64,000 nucleotides of DNA from Oceanobacillus polygoni. GTDB lineage: Bacteria; Bacillota; Bacilli; Bacillales; Amphibacillaceae. Below are positions 56,348-64,000 of this stretch, piece by piece. How positions within the stretch are numbered: the first letter of the stretch is position 1; each line of letters opens with the position of its first letter. The notes below the pieces were generated by a model. The model was given only the letters and a program-made list of their open reading frames with translations. It was not told where the DNA came from and made no database searches. The stretch is from NCBI RefSeq assembly GCF_008304605.1, contig NZ_PIJY01000024.1:124857-188856 (forward strand). Direction: 5' to 3'. The translations under genes were made by a program, and so were the position numbers.

Positions 56348-56400
56348 TTGTCTTTTGGGAAGGGTATGTATTTTATAAAACCTTTTTGGAGGTGTATAGG

Positions 56401-57135
56401 ATGATGCGTTTAACATCTCAAGTAAAGCATTTTAATATTCACGCGACGGACGGCGAACTCGGAAAAATTAAAGACTTTTATTTCGATGATCGCAACTGGG
56501 AAATACGCTATGCAATCGTGGATACAAGGAAATGGCTACCCGGAAGAAAAGTCCTCTTATCACCGAATTCCTTTTTAGAAGTTAATGAATCTGATGAAAG
56601 CGTTCGTGTGGAATATGACAAATTGATGATACGAAATAGCCCTGCTGTTCCAGAAAATGAGAACTTAACAAAGGATAAGGAAAGTCGTTTGATTGATTAC
56701 TTTGGATGGAACAGTTATAAGGAAAATGCATTGCCACACGCAGAACGTGGAATGCTTGGTACGTTTCAAGTTACTGGAATGGAGAATGGTAAACCACCAG
56801 CAGAGCCGCACTTGAACCGAAACGAATCAGACCATGTAAATGATAATTATTTACGTAGTGAGGAAGAAACGATTGATTTTAAGGTACATGCAAAAGATGG
56901 AAAAGTTGGTAAGGTTGTAGATATGATTTTCGATACGACGCAATGGAGAATCGAGTATATCGTCGTTCGAAGCAGTAGAAGTATTGTTGATGATGAATTT
57001 TATATTTTTCACACGAGACAAATAAATACGGTAGATTGGTTTGAAAATGATTTATATATCAATGATTCCATCGATGGGATTTTAAACAACAAGCCATTTC
57101 AAGAAAAAGATGAGATTATTGTAAGCTTTAATTGA
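56401..57135 (+). CDS. protein with two PRC-barrel domains
   Basis: A 244-residue soluble protein with two PRC-barrel repeats. The first (~1-75) has HATDGELGKIKDFYFDDRNW; the second (~155-235) has HAKDGKVGKVVDMIFDTTQW. PRC-barrels occur in RNA-processing and photosynthesis proteins, and small stand-alone members in Bacillus are of unknown role. The two halves clearly arose by duplication. I chose ATG 56401, 8 bases after GGAGG; an in-frame TTG at 56386 precedes that site. Monocistronic. Confidence 0.82.
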   Translation: MMRLTSQVKHFNIHATDGELGKIKDFYFDDRNWEIRYAIVDTRKWLPGRKVLLSPNSFLEVNESDESVRVEYDKLMIRNSPAVPENENLTKDKESRLIDYFGWNSYKENALPHAERGMLGTFQVTGMENGKPPAEPHLNRNESDHVNDNYLRSEEETIDFKVHAKDGKVGKVVDMIFDTTQWRIEYIVVRSSRSIVDDEFYIFHTRQINTVDWFENDLYINDSIDGILNNKPFQEKDEIIVSFN

Positions 57136-57231
57136 CTAATCGACACTAAATTTGGAGTCTTGGGATAATCCGACTTTTATTTAAGGACTTAACTTAGAAG
57201 TGAGTTAGTTGTATCTAAATGATGTTAAAAG

Positions 57232-57267
57232 AACGCCTCCTAATTTAAAATATGGAGGTGTTTTTTT
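57232..57267 (+). terminator. intrinsic terminator
   Basis: Stem AACGCCTCC/GGAGGTGTT with a 13-base AT loop and a T-run, about 100 bases after the PRC-barrel gene. Confidence 0.85.
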
Positions 57268-57611
57268 ATCCTGCAATCGCAAGTTGTATGATATGTTAGA
57301 TTAGAGGGAAAAATGTGATTTGTGTGTCTAATAAATTTAGTTACTGTTTTTTAAAGGAACTGTAATCGAATTGAGATAGCAACCTAACCGGCATTACGTT
57401 AACATGGATATACTGAAATTAATAGCATTATTTGTCGATATATAGAGTAAAAGAGTGAAACTGTAAAAAATGTGGATAATTATAAAATAAAAATGAAAAT
57501 GGTGGGAACATCATATGATACATATACAATACGATAGCGTTTTGAAATCACAAGAACAATCGGGTAGGTACGCCCAAAAAGAGTATCCAACATACGTATT
57601 TTATAATGGAT
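57268..57611. other. AT-rich upstream region of sigI
   Basis: About 340 bases with no gene. A motif TTGAAA (57541-57546) with 17-base spacing to TAGGTA is a poor sigma-A candidate. The ACCCC/CGAA pattern of SigI autoregulation was not found. One perfect DnaA box (TGTGGATAA, 57471-57479) is present, but isolated. Confidence 0.35.
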
Positions 57612-57625
57612 GGAGGTGCTTTTAA

Positions 57626-58357
57626 ATGATAGCAAGTACTTCGGTCCAAGAACAACCCCTTGAAGAATTAGTAGCATCAATTCAACAAGGAGATACGGCT
57701 ACGCAAAACTATTTATTGCGTACGTATCAGCCATTTATTGCAAAATGTGTTTCAGAAGTATGCAAACGATACATAGATCCAAAAAGAGATGATGAATTTA
57801 GTATAGGGCTTTCTGCGTTTAATGAGGCTATCTTTTCCTATTCTGCAGATCGAGGATGTTCGTTTTTGTCCTTTGCGAAGCTTGTTATAAAACGGAAAGT
57901 AATTGATTACATTCGTTTTAACCAAAAAAGACCTTTATCCATTTCGCTTGACGAAAACTTTGATGAGGAATTAATGGAAAATCCGCTAGAGGTTGCCGTA
58001 GTAAAGGATAAGTACAATCAGGAATTGGATGCAGTTTATCGTAAGGAAGAAATTATGGAATTTAAGGAAAAGTTGCGTGAATATAAGTTGACATTGATTG
58101 AACTGACAGAGGCCTCTCCAAAACATAGAGATGCACGTGATTCCGCGGTTAAGACTGCAAGAATTCTATATCATGATAAGAATCTAAGTGAATATGTGTA
58201 TCGGAAAAAGAAGCTTCCGATTAAAGAGCTTGTAAAGAAAGTAGATGTTAGTAAGAAGACATTGGAGCGTAATCGGAAATTTATTTTAGCAATATTCATT
58301 GTGTTAAGTGGAGACTACATCTATCTTAAGGATTATCTTAAGGGAGTGGGGCAATGA
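57626..58357 (+). CDS. sigI: RNA polymerase sigma factor SigI
   Basis: A 243-residue sigma-70-like factor of the SigI family (heat and cell-wall stress in B. subtilis, cellulosome control in clostridia). Region 2 is visible in RDDEFSIGLSAFNEAIFSYS and the DRGCSFLSFAKLVIKRKVID stretch. The C-terminal region, with KKLPIKELVKKVDVSKKTLE, replaces a classical region 4. TGGAGGTG precedes ATG 57626. It overlaps its anti-sigma gene by 4 bases. Confidence 0.95.
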   Translation: MIASTSVQEQPLEELVASIQQGDTATQNYLLRTYQPFIAKCVSEVCKRYIDPKRDDEFSIGLSAFNEAIFSYSADRGCSFLSFAKLVIKRKVIDYIRFNQKRPLSISLDENFDEELMENPLEVAVVKDKYNQELDAVYRKEEIMEFKEKLREYKLTLIELTEASPKHRDARDSAVKTARILYHDKNLSEYVYRKKKLPIKELVKKVDVSKKTLERNRKFILAIFIVLSGDYIYLKDYLKGVGQ

Positions 58358-59187
58358 AAAAAGGAATTGTGATGGAACTCCATCGCAACTATACGATTAT
58401 TATGACCAAGGAGGGTTCCTTTTTAAAGGCGAAGCCATGTAAAAAAGGTGTAATAATCGGGGAGGAAGTCGCCTATGAACCGCTGGAATTCAAGAAGCGG
58501 CATATTTCCATATTACATTCTTGGAGAATGTTGAAAACACCGGTTAAAACATTTTTCATGACATGTGTCATATTGTTAATTCTTTTACCTTTTTATATGC
58601 TTTCGGGAGAGCGTGAATCCTATGCGTACGTGACATTGGATATAAATCCTAGTATTGAAATGGAAGTTAATGAGCAGTTTAATGTACAAACGATACGAGC
58701 TTTGAATGACGAGGCTTTATTAATTATGGATCAGTTACCGAATTATCAAGATGAGTTGCTGGAAGAGGTAATTGGCCGTATTTTAGATATAAGTGAGCAA
58801 ACAGGTTTAGTGAATGATGAAAAAAATATGATAGTCGGCTTTAGCTACGCCGATGGAGTACCTGATCAAAACAGCATTATTCCGCTTGAATTAGAAGTTT
58901 TTTTTCAGAGTATATCTGGCTGGGAAATAGCTACATTGCTCGTTCCGCAAAAAATTAGGGAGCAAGCAAAGGAAGAATCTGCTTCGATGAACGAAGTGAT
59001 GGCTTTAAAAATCTTAGAGAAGGATGCTTCTGCGAATGATCTAACATCAATCTCTTCCAATGATAGAGCAATTATTGATACCTTTTTTAAAGACGAAGAT
59101 ATGGATGATAAGAATTCATCGCAGCTAGATGACGAAAATAGATTAAGTAGCCTTGACGATGAAGATTTAGCAATTGCCGGATTATAG
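58354..59187 (+). CDS. rsgI: anti-sigma-I factor RsgI
   Basis: A membrane-bound partner of SigI, 277 residues. The RsgI N-terminal domain (~1-50, MELHRNYTIIMTKEGSFLKA) would bind SigI in the cytoplasm. One transmembrane helix (~64-84) and the conserved extracytoplasmic YAYVTLDINPSIEMEVNEQF segment follow. The C-terminal tail after ~225 is acidic and low-complexity, without a carbohydrate-binding or other sensor module. Overlap with sigI suggests coupled translation, keeping the two products balanced. Confidence 0.93.
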   Translation: MKKGIVMELHRNYTIIMTKEGSFLKAKPCKKGVIIGEEVAYEPLEFKKRHISILHSWRMLKTPVKTFFMTCVILLILLPFYMLSGERESYAYVTLDINPSIEMEVNEQFNVQTIRALNDEALLIMDQLPNYQDELLEEVIGRILDISEQTGLVNDEKNMIVGFSYADGVPDQNSIIPLELEVFFQSISGWEIATLLVPQKIREQAKEESASMNEVMALKILEKDASANDLTSISSNDRAIIDTFFKDEDMDDKNSSQLDDENRLSSLDDEDLAIAGL

Positions 59188-59262
59188 AGGAAATTAGAAA
59201 ATAAAGCAGTTTTGATTAATGAAGAACATTAGGTGAAATCAGCAATTTATTTATATAATAAG

Positions 59263-59298
59263 AAAAGGAAAAGCACCACGTGGAGTGCTTTTCCTTTT
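59263..59298. terminator. bidirectional terminator between rsgI and yhdB-like gene
   Basis: A perfect 14-base stem AAAAGGAAAAGCAC (59263-59276) with its complement at 59285-59298, T-rich on the plus strand and A-rich on the left side so it serves both directions. Confidence 0.9.
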
Positions 59299-59532
59299 TT
59301 ATACTTCCATCATGACTGGTGGTGTGTATTTCATTGCATGGTCTATATAATAAAGCAACGTATCATGGGTGTTAATTACTTTTGACTGGTCCAGTGAATA
59401 GTGATAGGCATTTAAAAATTGTTCAATTTTTTTGGAAAGCATGTCATCCTTTGTTCGAACCATTAGTACGAGTAGATCATCCCATTGGCCCCACAATGTA
59501 TAATATAAAGCTTTGTCATAGTCTGGAATCAA
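59299..59532 (-). CDS. yhdB: YhdB-like small protein
   Basis: A 77-residue protein starting at TTG, 7 bases after GGAGGGG. The sequence DYDKALYYTLWGQWDDLLVL and the spacing of the later LLYYIDHAM agree with the YhdB family of Bacillaceae, as far as I recall it. Function unknown. The family is small, cytoplasmic and has no recognised motif. Convergent with sigI-rsgI. Confidence 0.65.
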   Translation of the reverse strand: MIPDYDKALYYTLWGQWDDLLVLMVRTKDDMLSKKIEQFLNAYHYSLDQSKVINTHDTLLYYIDHAMKYTPPVMMEV

Positions 59533-59642
59533 TTTTTACCCCTCCTTCATTTAAAGGGCTACTAATTAGGCTTCCCGCTTTTTATATATAATGCGTGTGA
59601 TTTATTTGGTGTGAATACCAATTAAAGGATGTAGAAATTCAA

Positions 59643-59671
59643 GCATAGGATTGCTCCTCCGTTACATACTA
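59643..59671 (+). promoter_or_regulatory. sigma-G promoter of the YhcN-like gene
   Basis: GCATA (59643-59647), 17-base spacer and CATACTA (59665-59671), 26 bases before the start codon. Both elements agree with the forespore sigma-G consensus, matching the known sigma-G control of yhcN in B. subtilis. Confidence 0.78.
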
Positions 59672-59696
59672 AAAGCAAATGCATAAGGAGGAATTC

Positions 59697-60308
59697 ATGA
59701 TGAAATGGAAAGTTTTAAGCATCGCTGCAGCGACTATTTTAACTATGACAGCTTGTCAAGCAACAGATAATAATGCTCGAGATAATGCAACTGGACCTAA
59801 TGACAATATTGAACAAACAAGGTTTTACAACAATGCTGGAGAAGGAATGACAAATGTTCGTAACTATACATTGGATCGAGATTCCGAGCGATTCCAAAAT
59901 CGTGACGACGGCCGATATCGAGCAAACGAGCAAAACCAATATGATATATCTGAAGAGGCTGCGGAGCGAATAACAGAAAAAGTCAATGGTATTGATCGTG
60001 CATATGTGTTAACAACAGATAATAACGCTTATGTAGCTGCAACACTTGACACGGATCGTAATATGAATATGAACAGCGGAACACGTGATAATGGTGACGA
60101 ACTTACAGATGAAGTCAAAGAAGAAATAGGAGATATTGTGAAGTCCGTGGATAATGGCATTGATAATGTGTATGTTTCCACGAATCCTGATTTTATTGAT
60201 TTAACGAATAATTATGTTGATGATGTAAATAATGGCCAGCCAATCGAAGGATTTTTCGATCAGATGGGGAATATGATTGAACGACTTTTCCCACAAAATA
60301 GACGATAG
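59697..60308 (+). CDS. YhcN/YlaJ-family sporulation lipoprotein
   Basis: A 203-residue lipoprotein with lipobox TMTAC (Cys20), an Asn/Asp-rich linker, and a YhcN-type domain from ~75 (EEAAERITEKVNGIDRAYVL, TTDNNAYVAATLD, NVYVSTNPDF). The family sits in the spore membrane and affects germination or outgrowth. ATG 59697 is 5 bases and ATG 59700 is 8 bases after GGAGG; either may be used. Single gene behind a sigma-G promoter. Confidence 0.88.
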   Translation: MMKWKVLSIAAATILTMTACQATDNNARDNATGPNDNIEQTRFYNNAGEGMTNVRNYTLDRDSERFQNRDDGRYRANEQNQYDISEEAAERITEKVNGIDRAYVLTTDNNAYVAATLDTDRNMNMNSGTRDNGDELTDEVKEEIGDIVKSVDNGIDNVYVSTNPDFIDLTNNYVDDVNNGQPIEGFFDQMGNMIERLFPQNRR

Positions 60309-60312
60309 TCAT

Positions 60313-60344
60313 AAAGAGTGTTCCTTATGGGAGCGCTCTTTTTC
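60313..60344 (+). terminator. intrinsic terminator
   Basis: A G-U-containing 12-base stem (AAAGAGTGTTCC against GGGAGCGCTCTTT) with a T-run, just after the YhcN-like gene. Confidence 0.85.
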
Positions 60345-60421
60345 TAATGGTTATGGAGGTTGTCATCTCTAGGCTTGAAATATAATGATGCTATTTCCGT
60401 AAAAATCAAAATCTAAAAACT

Positions 60422-60450
60422 TTGTCATGAGTTGGAACCTGTGGTATAGT
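60422..60450 (+). promoter_or_regulatory. promoter of the yrrT-luxS-mccAB operon
   Basis: -35 TTGTCA (60422-60427), 17-base spacer and -10 TATAGT (60445-60450), 70 bases before yrrT. In B. subtilis the related operon is repressed by CymR. An AT-rich stretch with dyad character follows the -10, but no site could be assigned with confidence. Confidence 0.7.
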
Positions 60451-60520
60451 ACATACATATAATCCTTAGTAATCACAGTTAGTTACTTTGATTTAATAAA
60501 CTTCGGAGTTGATCATAAAA

Positions 60521-61159
60521 ATGGGGAGAGAGTTTATTGAGCTGTTTGAAGAATGGGCGGAGGATTATGATAAAAGTGTAGTAGGAGAAGATCCACAATA
60601 TGCTGAGGTTTTTTCTAATTATGATGCAATCCTTGATGCAGTAGTGGAACAGAGTGTTGGCAGGGTATTGGAATTTGGTGTTGGCACAGGTAATTTATCC
60701 GAGAAGCTGTTGCAAGCCGGACATTCGGTAATAGGAATTGAACCTTCAAAGGAAATGAGAGGTATTGCAAAAAGAAAAATTCCTGACCTAACAATTCTAG
60801 ATGGTGATTTTTTAATATACCCTACACCTAATGCCCAGATTGAAACGATTACGAGTACGTACGCGTTTCACCATCTAACAGACGACGAAAAATCGATTGC
60901 GATTAAACAATTTTCAGAACTACTACCACCGAATGGCAAAGTAGTATTTGGAGATACAATGTTTAAAACGGAAGCTGACAAAAATATGCAAATTGCTGCG
61001 GCAGTGAAAAAAGGACATCACGACCTGGCAGAGGATTTGAATCGTGAATACTATCCCACATTGGATACAATGAAGAATGCTTTTGAAAAGCATGGATTTG
61101 ATGTATCATTTAGGCAAATGAATGATTTTGTTTGGGTATTAATCGCAAACAAAAAATAA
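60521..61159 (+). CDS. yrrT: class I SAM-dependent methyltransferase YrrT
   Basis: A 212-residue methyltransferase of the YrrT family. The SAM-binding motif I is [16 protein letters not shown]; motif II/III includes [16 protein letters not shown] and [16 protein letters not shown]. The N terminus [20 protein letters not shown] is characteristic, which supports ATG 60521 over an in-frame TTG at 60509. Its product is tied by operon context to the SAM-recycling and cysteine pathway; the methyl acceptor is unknown. Confidence 0.9.
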   Translation: MGREFIELFEEWAEDYDKSVVGEDPQYAEVFSNYDAILDAVVEQSVGRVLEFGVGTGNLSEKLLQAGHSVIGIEPSKEMRGIAKRKIPDLTILDGDFLIYPTPNAQIETITSTYAFHHLTDDEKSIAIKQFSELLPPNGKVVFGDTMFKTEADKNMQIAAAVKKGHHDLAEDLNREYYPTLDTMKNAFEKHGFDVSFRQMNDFVWVLIANKK

Positions 61160-61181
61160 ACAAGTGGGGAGCCATGAAATA

Positions 61182-61643
61182 ATGACTAAAAAAATGAATG
61201 TAGAAAGCTTTAATCTTGATCACACAAAAGTAAAGGCACCATACGTCCGGTTAGTTGGTGTCACAGAAGGTGCGAATGGAGATAAAGTACACAAGTATGA
61301 TATCCGTTTTAAACAACCAAATAAGGAACATATGGAAATGCCAGGACTTCATTCATTGGAGCACTTGATGGCTGAGAATATCCGAAATCATGCAGATAGC
61401 GTTCTTGATATTGGACCAATGGGATGCCAAACCGGTTTTTATTTATCGTTAATCAATCATGACAACTATGAAGAGGTATTAACGATGATTGAAAGAACGT
61501 TAACAGATGTGCTCGAGGCAAATGAAGTTCCTGCATGTAATGAAGTGCAATGCGGTTGGGCTGCAAGCCATAGCTTAGAAGGTGCAAAAGATATCGCTAA
61601 GGAAATGTTAAGCAAGCGTGATGAGTGGCATGAAGTTTTTTAA
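61182..61643 (+). CDS. luxS: S-ribosylhomocysteine lyase LuxS
   Basis: Cleaves S-ribosylhomocysteine to homocysteine and DPD, the precursor of autoinducer 2. The 154-residue metalloenzyme has the HSLEH motif (His57, His61), Cys82 in MGCQTGFY and the metal-ligand Cys124 in VQCGWA. ATG 61182 is used, although ATG 61194 is possible. It lies between yrrT and mccA, the slot held by mtnN in the B. subtilis operon. Homocysteine made here can feed MccA directly. Confidence 0.94.
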   Translation: MTKKMNVESFNLDHTKVKAPYVRLVGVTEGANGDKVHKYDIRFKQPNKEHMEMPGLHSLEHLMAENIRNHADSVLDIGPMGCQTGFYLSLINHDNYEEVLTMIERTLTDVLEANEVPACNEVQCGWAASHSLEGAKDIAKEMLSKRDEWHEVF

Positions 61644-61679
61644 GAATAACCTCTAAAATGTAATGTGAGGCGAAACGAA

Positions 61680-62618
61680 ATGGCTCTATATAAATCAATA
61701 CAAGAATTGATTGGGAATACTCCGTTATTGGAAATCAGAAATTTTAATCTGCCAGAATCAGTACGTTTATTTGCAAAGCTTGAATATTTTAACCCAGGTG
61801 GTAGTGTGAAGGATCGTTTAGGTGTGGCCTTGATTGATGATGCCTTAAAACGTGGAGCTTTAATTGAAGGTGGTACGATTATCGAACCTACTGCAGGTAA
61901 TACCGGAATTGGACTTGCAATCGCAGCTTTAAATAAAAATTTGTCTGTTGTATTTTGTGTTCCGGAGCATTTTAGTAAGGAAAAGCAGCAGCTGATGCAA
62001 GCTTTAGGAGCGAAAATTATTCATACACCGCGTGAACAAGGAATGAAAGGCGCTATTGAAAAGACCGAGCAATTACTAAATGAAATTCCAAATAGCTTCT
62101 CGCCAAGACAATTCTCGAATCCAGCTAATCCAATGACATATTATCAAACACTTGCTCCAGAAATCTGGAAGGAGCTTGATGGGAAAGTGGATGTATTTGT
62201 TGCAGGTGCTGGATCTGGTGGAACATTTACAGGTATTGCATCATTTTTGAAGGAAAAAAATCCTGCAGTTAAAACGGTGATCGTTGAGCCAGAGGGTTCC
62301 ATTATTAATGGGGGTAAATCAGGCCCTCATTTAACGGAAGGAATTGGAATGGAGTTTCTTCCTGATTATATGAATCCGGAACATTTTGATGATATTTATA
62401 CGATTACAGATAAGGATGCTTTTACGATGGTGAAGAGGCTTGCAGCAAAAGAAGGACTGCTTGTTGGAAGTTCTTCGGGTTCTGCAATGGCAGCAGCCCT
62501 GCATGAGGCAAAACATGCAAAACCAGGAACAACAATTGTTACAATCTTTCCAGATTCGAGTGACCGTTATCTAAGTAAGCATATATATGAGCAATGTTTA
62601 GAAACTAAGGGGGAATAA
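61680..62618 (+). CDS. mccA: O-acetylserine-dependent cystathionine beta-synthase
   Basis: A PLP enzyme of the cysteine synthase fold, 312 residues, joining homocysteine and O-acetylserine to cystathionine. The PLP lysine is Lys44 (NPGGSVKDRLG), followed by TAGNTGIGLAIAAL and the phosphate loop GAGSGGTFTG. The substrate loop EPTAGNTG and operon context separate it from a plain cysteine synthase CysK. ATG 61680 follows GTGAGG. It is directly followed by mccB. Confidence 0.92.
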   Translation: MALYKSIQELIGNTPLLEIRNFNLPESVRLFAKLEYFNPGGSVKDRLGVALIDDALKRGALIEGGTIIEPTAGNTGIGLAIAALNKNLSVVFCVPEHFSKEKQQLMQALGAKIIHTPREQGMKGAIEKTEQLLNEIPNSFSPRQFSNPANPMTYYQTLAPEIWKELDGKVDVFVAGAGSGGTFTGIASFLKEKNPAVKTVIVEPEGSIINGGKSGPHLTEGIGMEFLPDYMNPEHFDDIYTITDKDAFTMVKRLAAKEGLLVGSSSGSAMAAALHEAKHAKPGTTIVTIFPDSSDRYLSKHIYEQCLETKGE

Positions 62619-62620
62619 TC

Positions 62621-63775
62621 ATGCGAGCAAAAACGAAAATGATTCATGGCGGTATAACGGGGGATGAACAAACAGGAGCTGTTTCTGTACCAGTTTATCA
62701 AGTAAGTACGTATAAGCAGGATGAAGTAGGTAAGCATCGTGGATATGAATATTCAAGAACAGGCAATCCAACTCGCCATGCACTAGAGACAGTCATTGCA
62801 GACCTTGAAAATGGAAAAGCAGGATTTGCCTTTGGTTCAGGCATGGGTGCCATGACATCTGTTATGATGTTATTTAATGCTGGAGATCATGTTGTTTTGA
62901 CCGATGATGTCTACGGTGGTTCCTATCGATTGATGTCAAAAGTGCTTAATCGTTTTGATTTAGAGCACACGTTTACCAACACAAGCTCTCCAAAAGCAGT
63001 AGAGGCAGCTATACAAGAGAATACGAAGGCAATATTTGTAGAAACACCTACAAATCCATTATTAAAAATTACTGATATTCGAAAGATGGCAGAGATTGCA
63101 AGAAAGCATGATATTCTCTTAATTGTGGATAATACATTTGCAACGCCATATTGGCAGCAACCATTAGATTTAGGAGCAGATATTGTACTGCACAGTGCAA
63201 CGAAATATATTGGTGGACACAGCGATGTGGTGGCTGGCTTAGTCGTTGTAAATACAGATGAATTAGCGGAAGAGCTTCATTTTATCCAAAACTCAGTTGG
63301 TGCCGTACTAGGACCACAGGACTCTTGGCTTATCATGCGCGGAATAAAGACATTGGCTATCCGCATGGAAGCGATTGAGGCAAATACGAAAAAAATTGTT
63401 GCCTTCTTGGAAAATCATGCTAACGTATCAGCTATTTATTACCCTGGGCGTGAAAGTCATCCAGGCCATGAGCTTGCGAAGCAGCAAACATCTGGCTTTG
63501 GAGGAATGGTATCCTTTGATGTTGGTAGTGCAAAAAAGGCAGAAGAGGTTCTTGGGAAATTAACATATTTTACATTGGCTGAAAGCCTAGGAGCTGTAGA
63601 AAGCCTAATATCCGTTCCAGCTAAAATGACGCATGCTTCGATTCCTGCTGAACGAAGACAAGAGCTTGGGATTACCGACGGGTTAATTCGTATATCGGTT
63701 GGGATTGAGGATGCAGATGATTTAATAGAAGACCTTAAAGTTGCATTAAGTGATAAAAAGAAACAGCTCGTTTAG
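62621..63775 (+). CDS. mccB: cystathionine gamma-lyase
   Basis: Splits cystathionine to cysteine, 2-oxobutyrate and ammonia. The 384-residue Cys/Met-metabolism PLP enzyme has Lys195 in SATKYIGGHSDV, the YSRTGNPTRHALE N-terminal motif and DNTFATPYWQQP. By sequence alone, cystathionine gamma-synthase is a near relative; the pairing with mccA supports lyase. GGGGGA precedes the ATG. It ends the operon. Confidence 0.92.
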   Translation: MRAKTKMIHGGITGDEQTGAVSVPVYQVSTYKQDEVGKHRGYEYSRTGNPTRHALETVIADLENGKAGFAFGSGMGAMTSVMMLFNAGDHVVLTDDVYGGSYRLMSKVLNRFDLEHTFTNTSSPKAVEAAIQENTKAIFVETPTNPLLKITDIRKMAEIARKHDILLIVDNTFATPYWQQPLDLGADIVLHSATKYIGGHSDVVAGLVVVNTDELAEELHFIQNSVGAVLGPQDSWLIMRGIKTLAIRMEAIEANTKKIVAFLENHANVSAIYYPGRESHPGHELAKQQTSGFGGMVSFDVGSAKKAEEVLGKLTYFTLAESLGAVESLISVPAKMTHASIPAERRQELGITDGLIRISVGIEDADDLIEDLKVALSDKKKQLV

Positions 63776-63790
63776 GGCTGTTTCTTTTCG
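63756..63790 (+). terminator. operon terminator overlapping the mccB end
   Basis: A 12-base stem AAAAGAAACAGC (63756-63767) with GCTGTTTCTTTT (63777-63788); the left arm encodes the last residues of MccB. Confidence 0.82.
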
Positions 63791-63844
63791 CTTCCATTAT
63801 GCTAAAATAGGCTATATATTAGTACGAATGTGGAGGAATGTTAA

Positions 63845-64000
63845 ATGAGTGAAAAAGCATTACACTATTTGAAGGAAAACCGAGAGCGTTTACTCAACAA
63901 ATTAAGCGATTTCCTAGCAATCCCAAGTGTCAGTACCGATAGTGCATATAAAGGAGATGTGGATCAAGCAGCAGACTTCATTGTTACATATTTAAAGGAT
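63845..64000 (+). CDS. M20-family metallopeptidase, N-terminal part
   Basis: The first 52 residues of a gene cut by the window edge. The sequence ALHYLKENRERLLNKLSDFL followed by AIPSVSTD and the AADFIVTYLKD helix is the usual start of M20/M25/M40 zinc dipeptidases and deacetylases. The metal-binding residues lie beyond the edge. TGGAGGAA precedes the ATG by 7 bases. It is separated from the mccB operon by a terminator. Confidence 0.78.
   Translation, partial: MSEKALHYLKENRERLLNKLSDFLAIPSVSTDSAYKGDVDQAADFIVTYLKD

Noticed and set aside
57471-57479. Perfect DnaA box TGTGGATAA upstream of sigI
   Set aside because: A single box without a cluster, AT-rich unwinding repeats or dnaA/dnaN neighbours; not evidence for an origin.

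Overview
The window is AT-rich DNA from an endospore-forming member of the Bacillaceae, most like Oceanobacillus, Virgibacillus and relatives. Four things point there: a GerA-type germinant receptor operon, a YhcN-type sporulation lipoprotein behind a forespore-type promoter, the sigI-rsgI pair, and gene orders shared with Bacillus subtilis (argCJBD-carAB, queG-yhbB-trmL, odhAB, bmrCD with its leader, yrrT...mccA-mccB). No prophage, CRISPR array, rRNA or intact insertion sequence is visible. Most of the window is ordinary core chromosome.

Layout. 1-6.6 kb: tail of a LuxR-type response regulator, ctaG, a lipoprotein alpha-carbonic anhydrase, a decayed unknown gene, and a three-gene ABC exporter of LnrLMN type. 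6.7-10.7 kb: an unusual 911-residue TPR plus degenerate GTPase protein and a membrane-anchored alpha/beta hydrolase. 10.8-19.5 kb: arginine operon argC-J-B-D-carA-carB, without argF at its end. 19.7-26.1 kb: an OmpR-type response regulator, a tiny convergent SinI-like gene, and a 1736-residue kinase-like/AAA ATPase/GAF/histidine kinase protein whose N-terminal Ser/Thr kinase domain lacks its catalytic aspartates. 26.2-29.9 kb: S9 peptidase, D-amino acid aminotransferase and tRNA-Gly(UCC), with several dispersed repeats. 30.2-34.6 kb: ABC-class ATPase, queG, yhbB-like amidase, trmL, then a possible 33-residue secreted peptide on the other strand. 35-42.2 kb: odhA-odhB, an AzgA-type purine permease and a nucleoside transporter.

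42.3-51.1 kb: a GC-rich dyad repeat, MATE exporter, a stand-alone MurG paralogue, a gerA-type operon on the minus strand behind a likely sigma-G promoter, a beta-carbonic anhydrase, a zinc-ribbon gene with an operator-like inverted repeat, and a TIGR00266/AIM24 protein. 51.3-55.4 kb: leader peptide, attenuator and the heterodimeric ABC exporter BmrC-BmrD. 55.5-60.3 kb: truncated HtrA-like protease, PRC-barrel protein, sigI-rsgI, yhdB and yhcN-like genes. 60.4-64 kb: methionine-to-cysteine recycling operon yrrT-luxS-mccA-mccB, then the start of an M20 peptidase.

The features least explained by known B. subtilis biology are the TPR/pseudo-GTPase, the pseudokinase-histidine kinase with its neighbouring regulators, the small peptide at 34.7 kb, and a set of non-coding repeats. 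One of these repeats appears to have replaced the 3' end of the protease gene at 56.27 kb.
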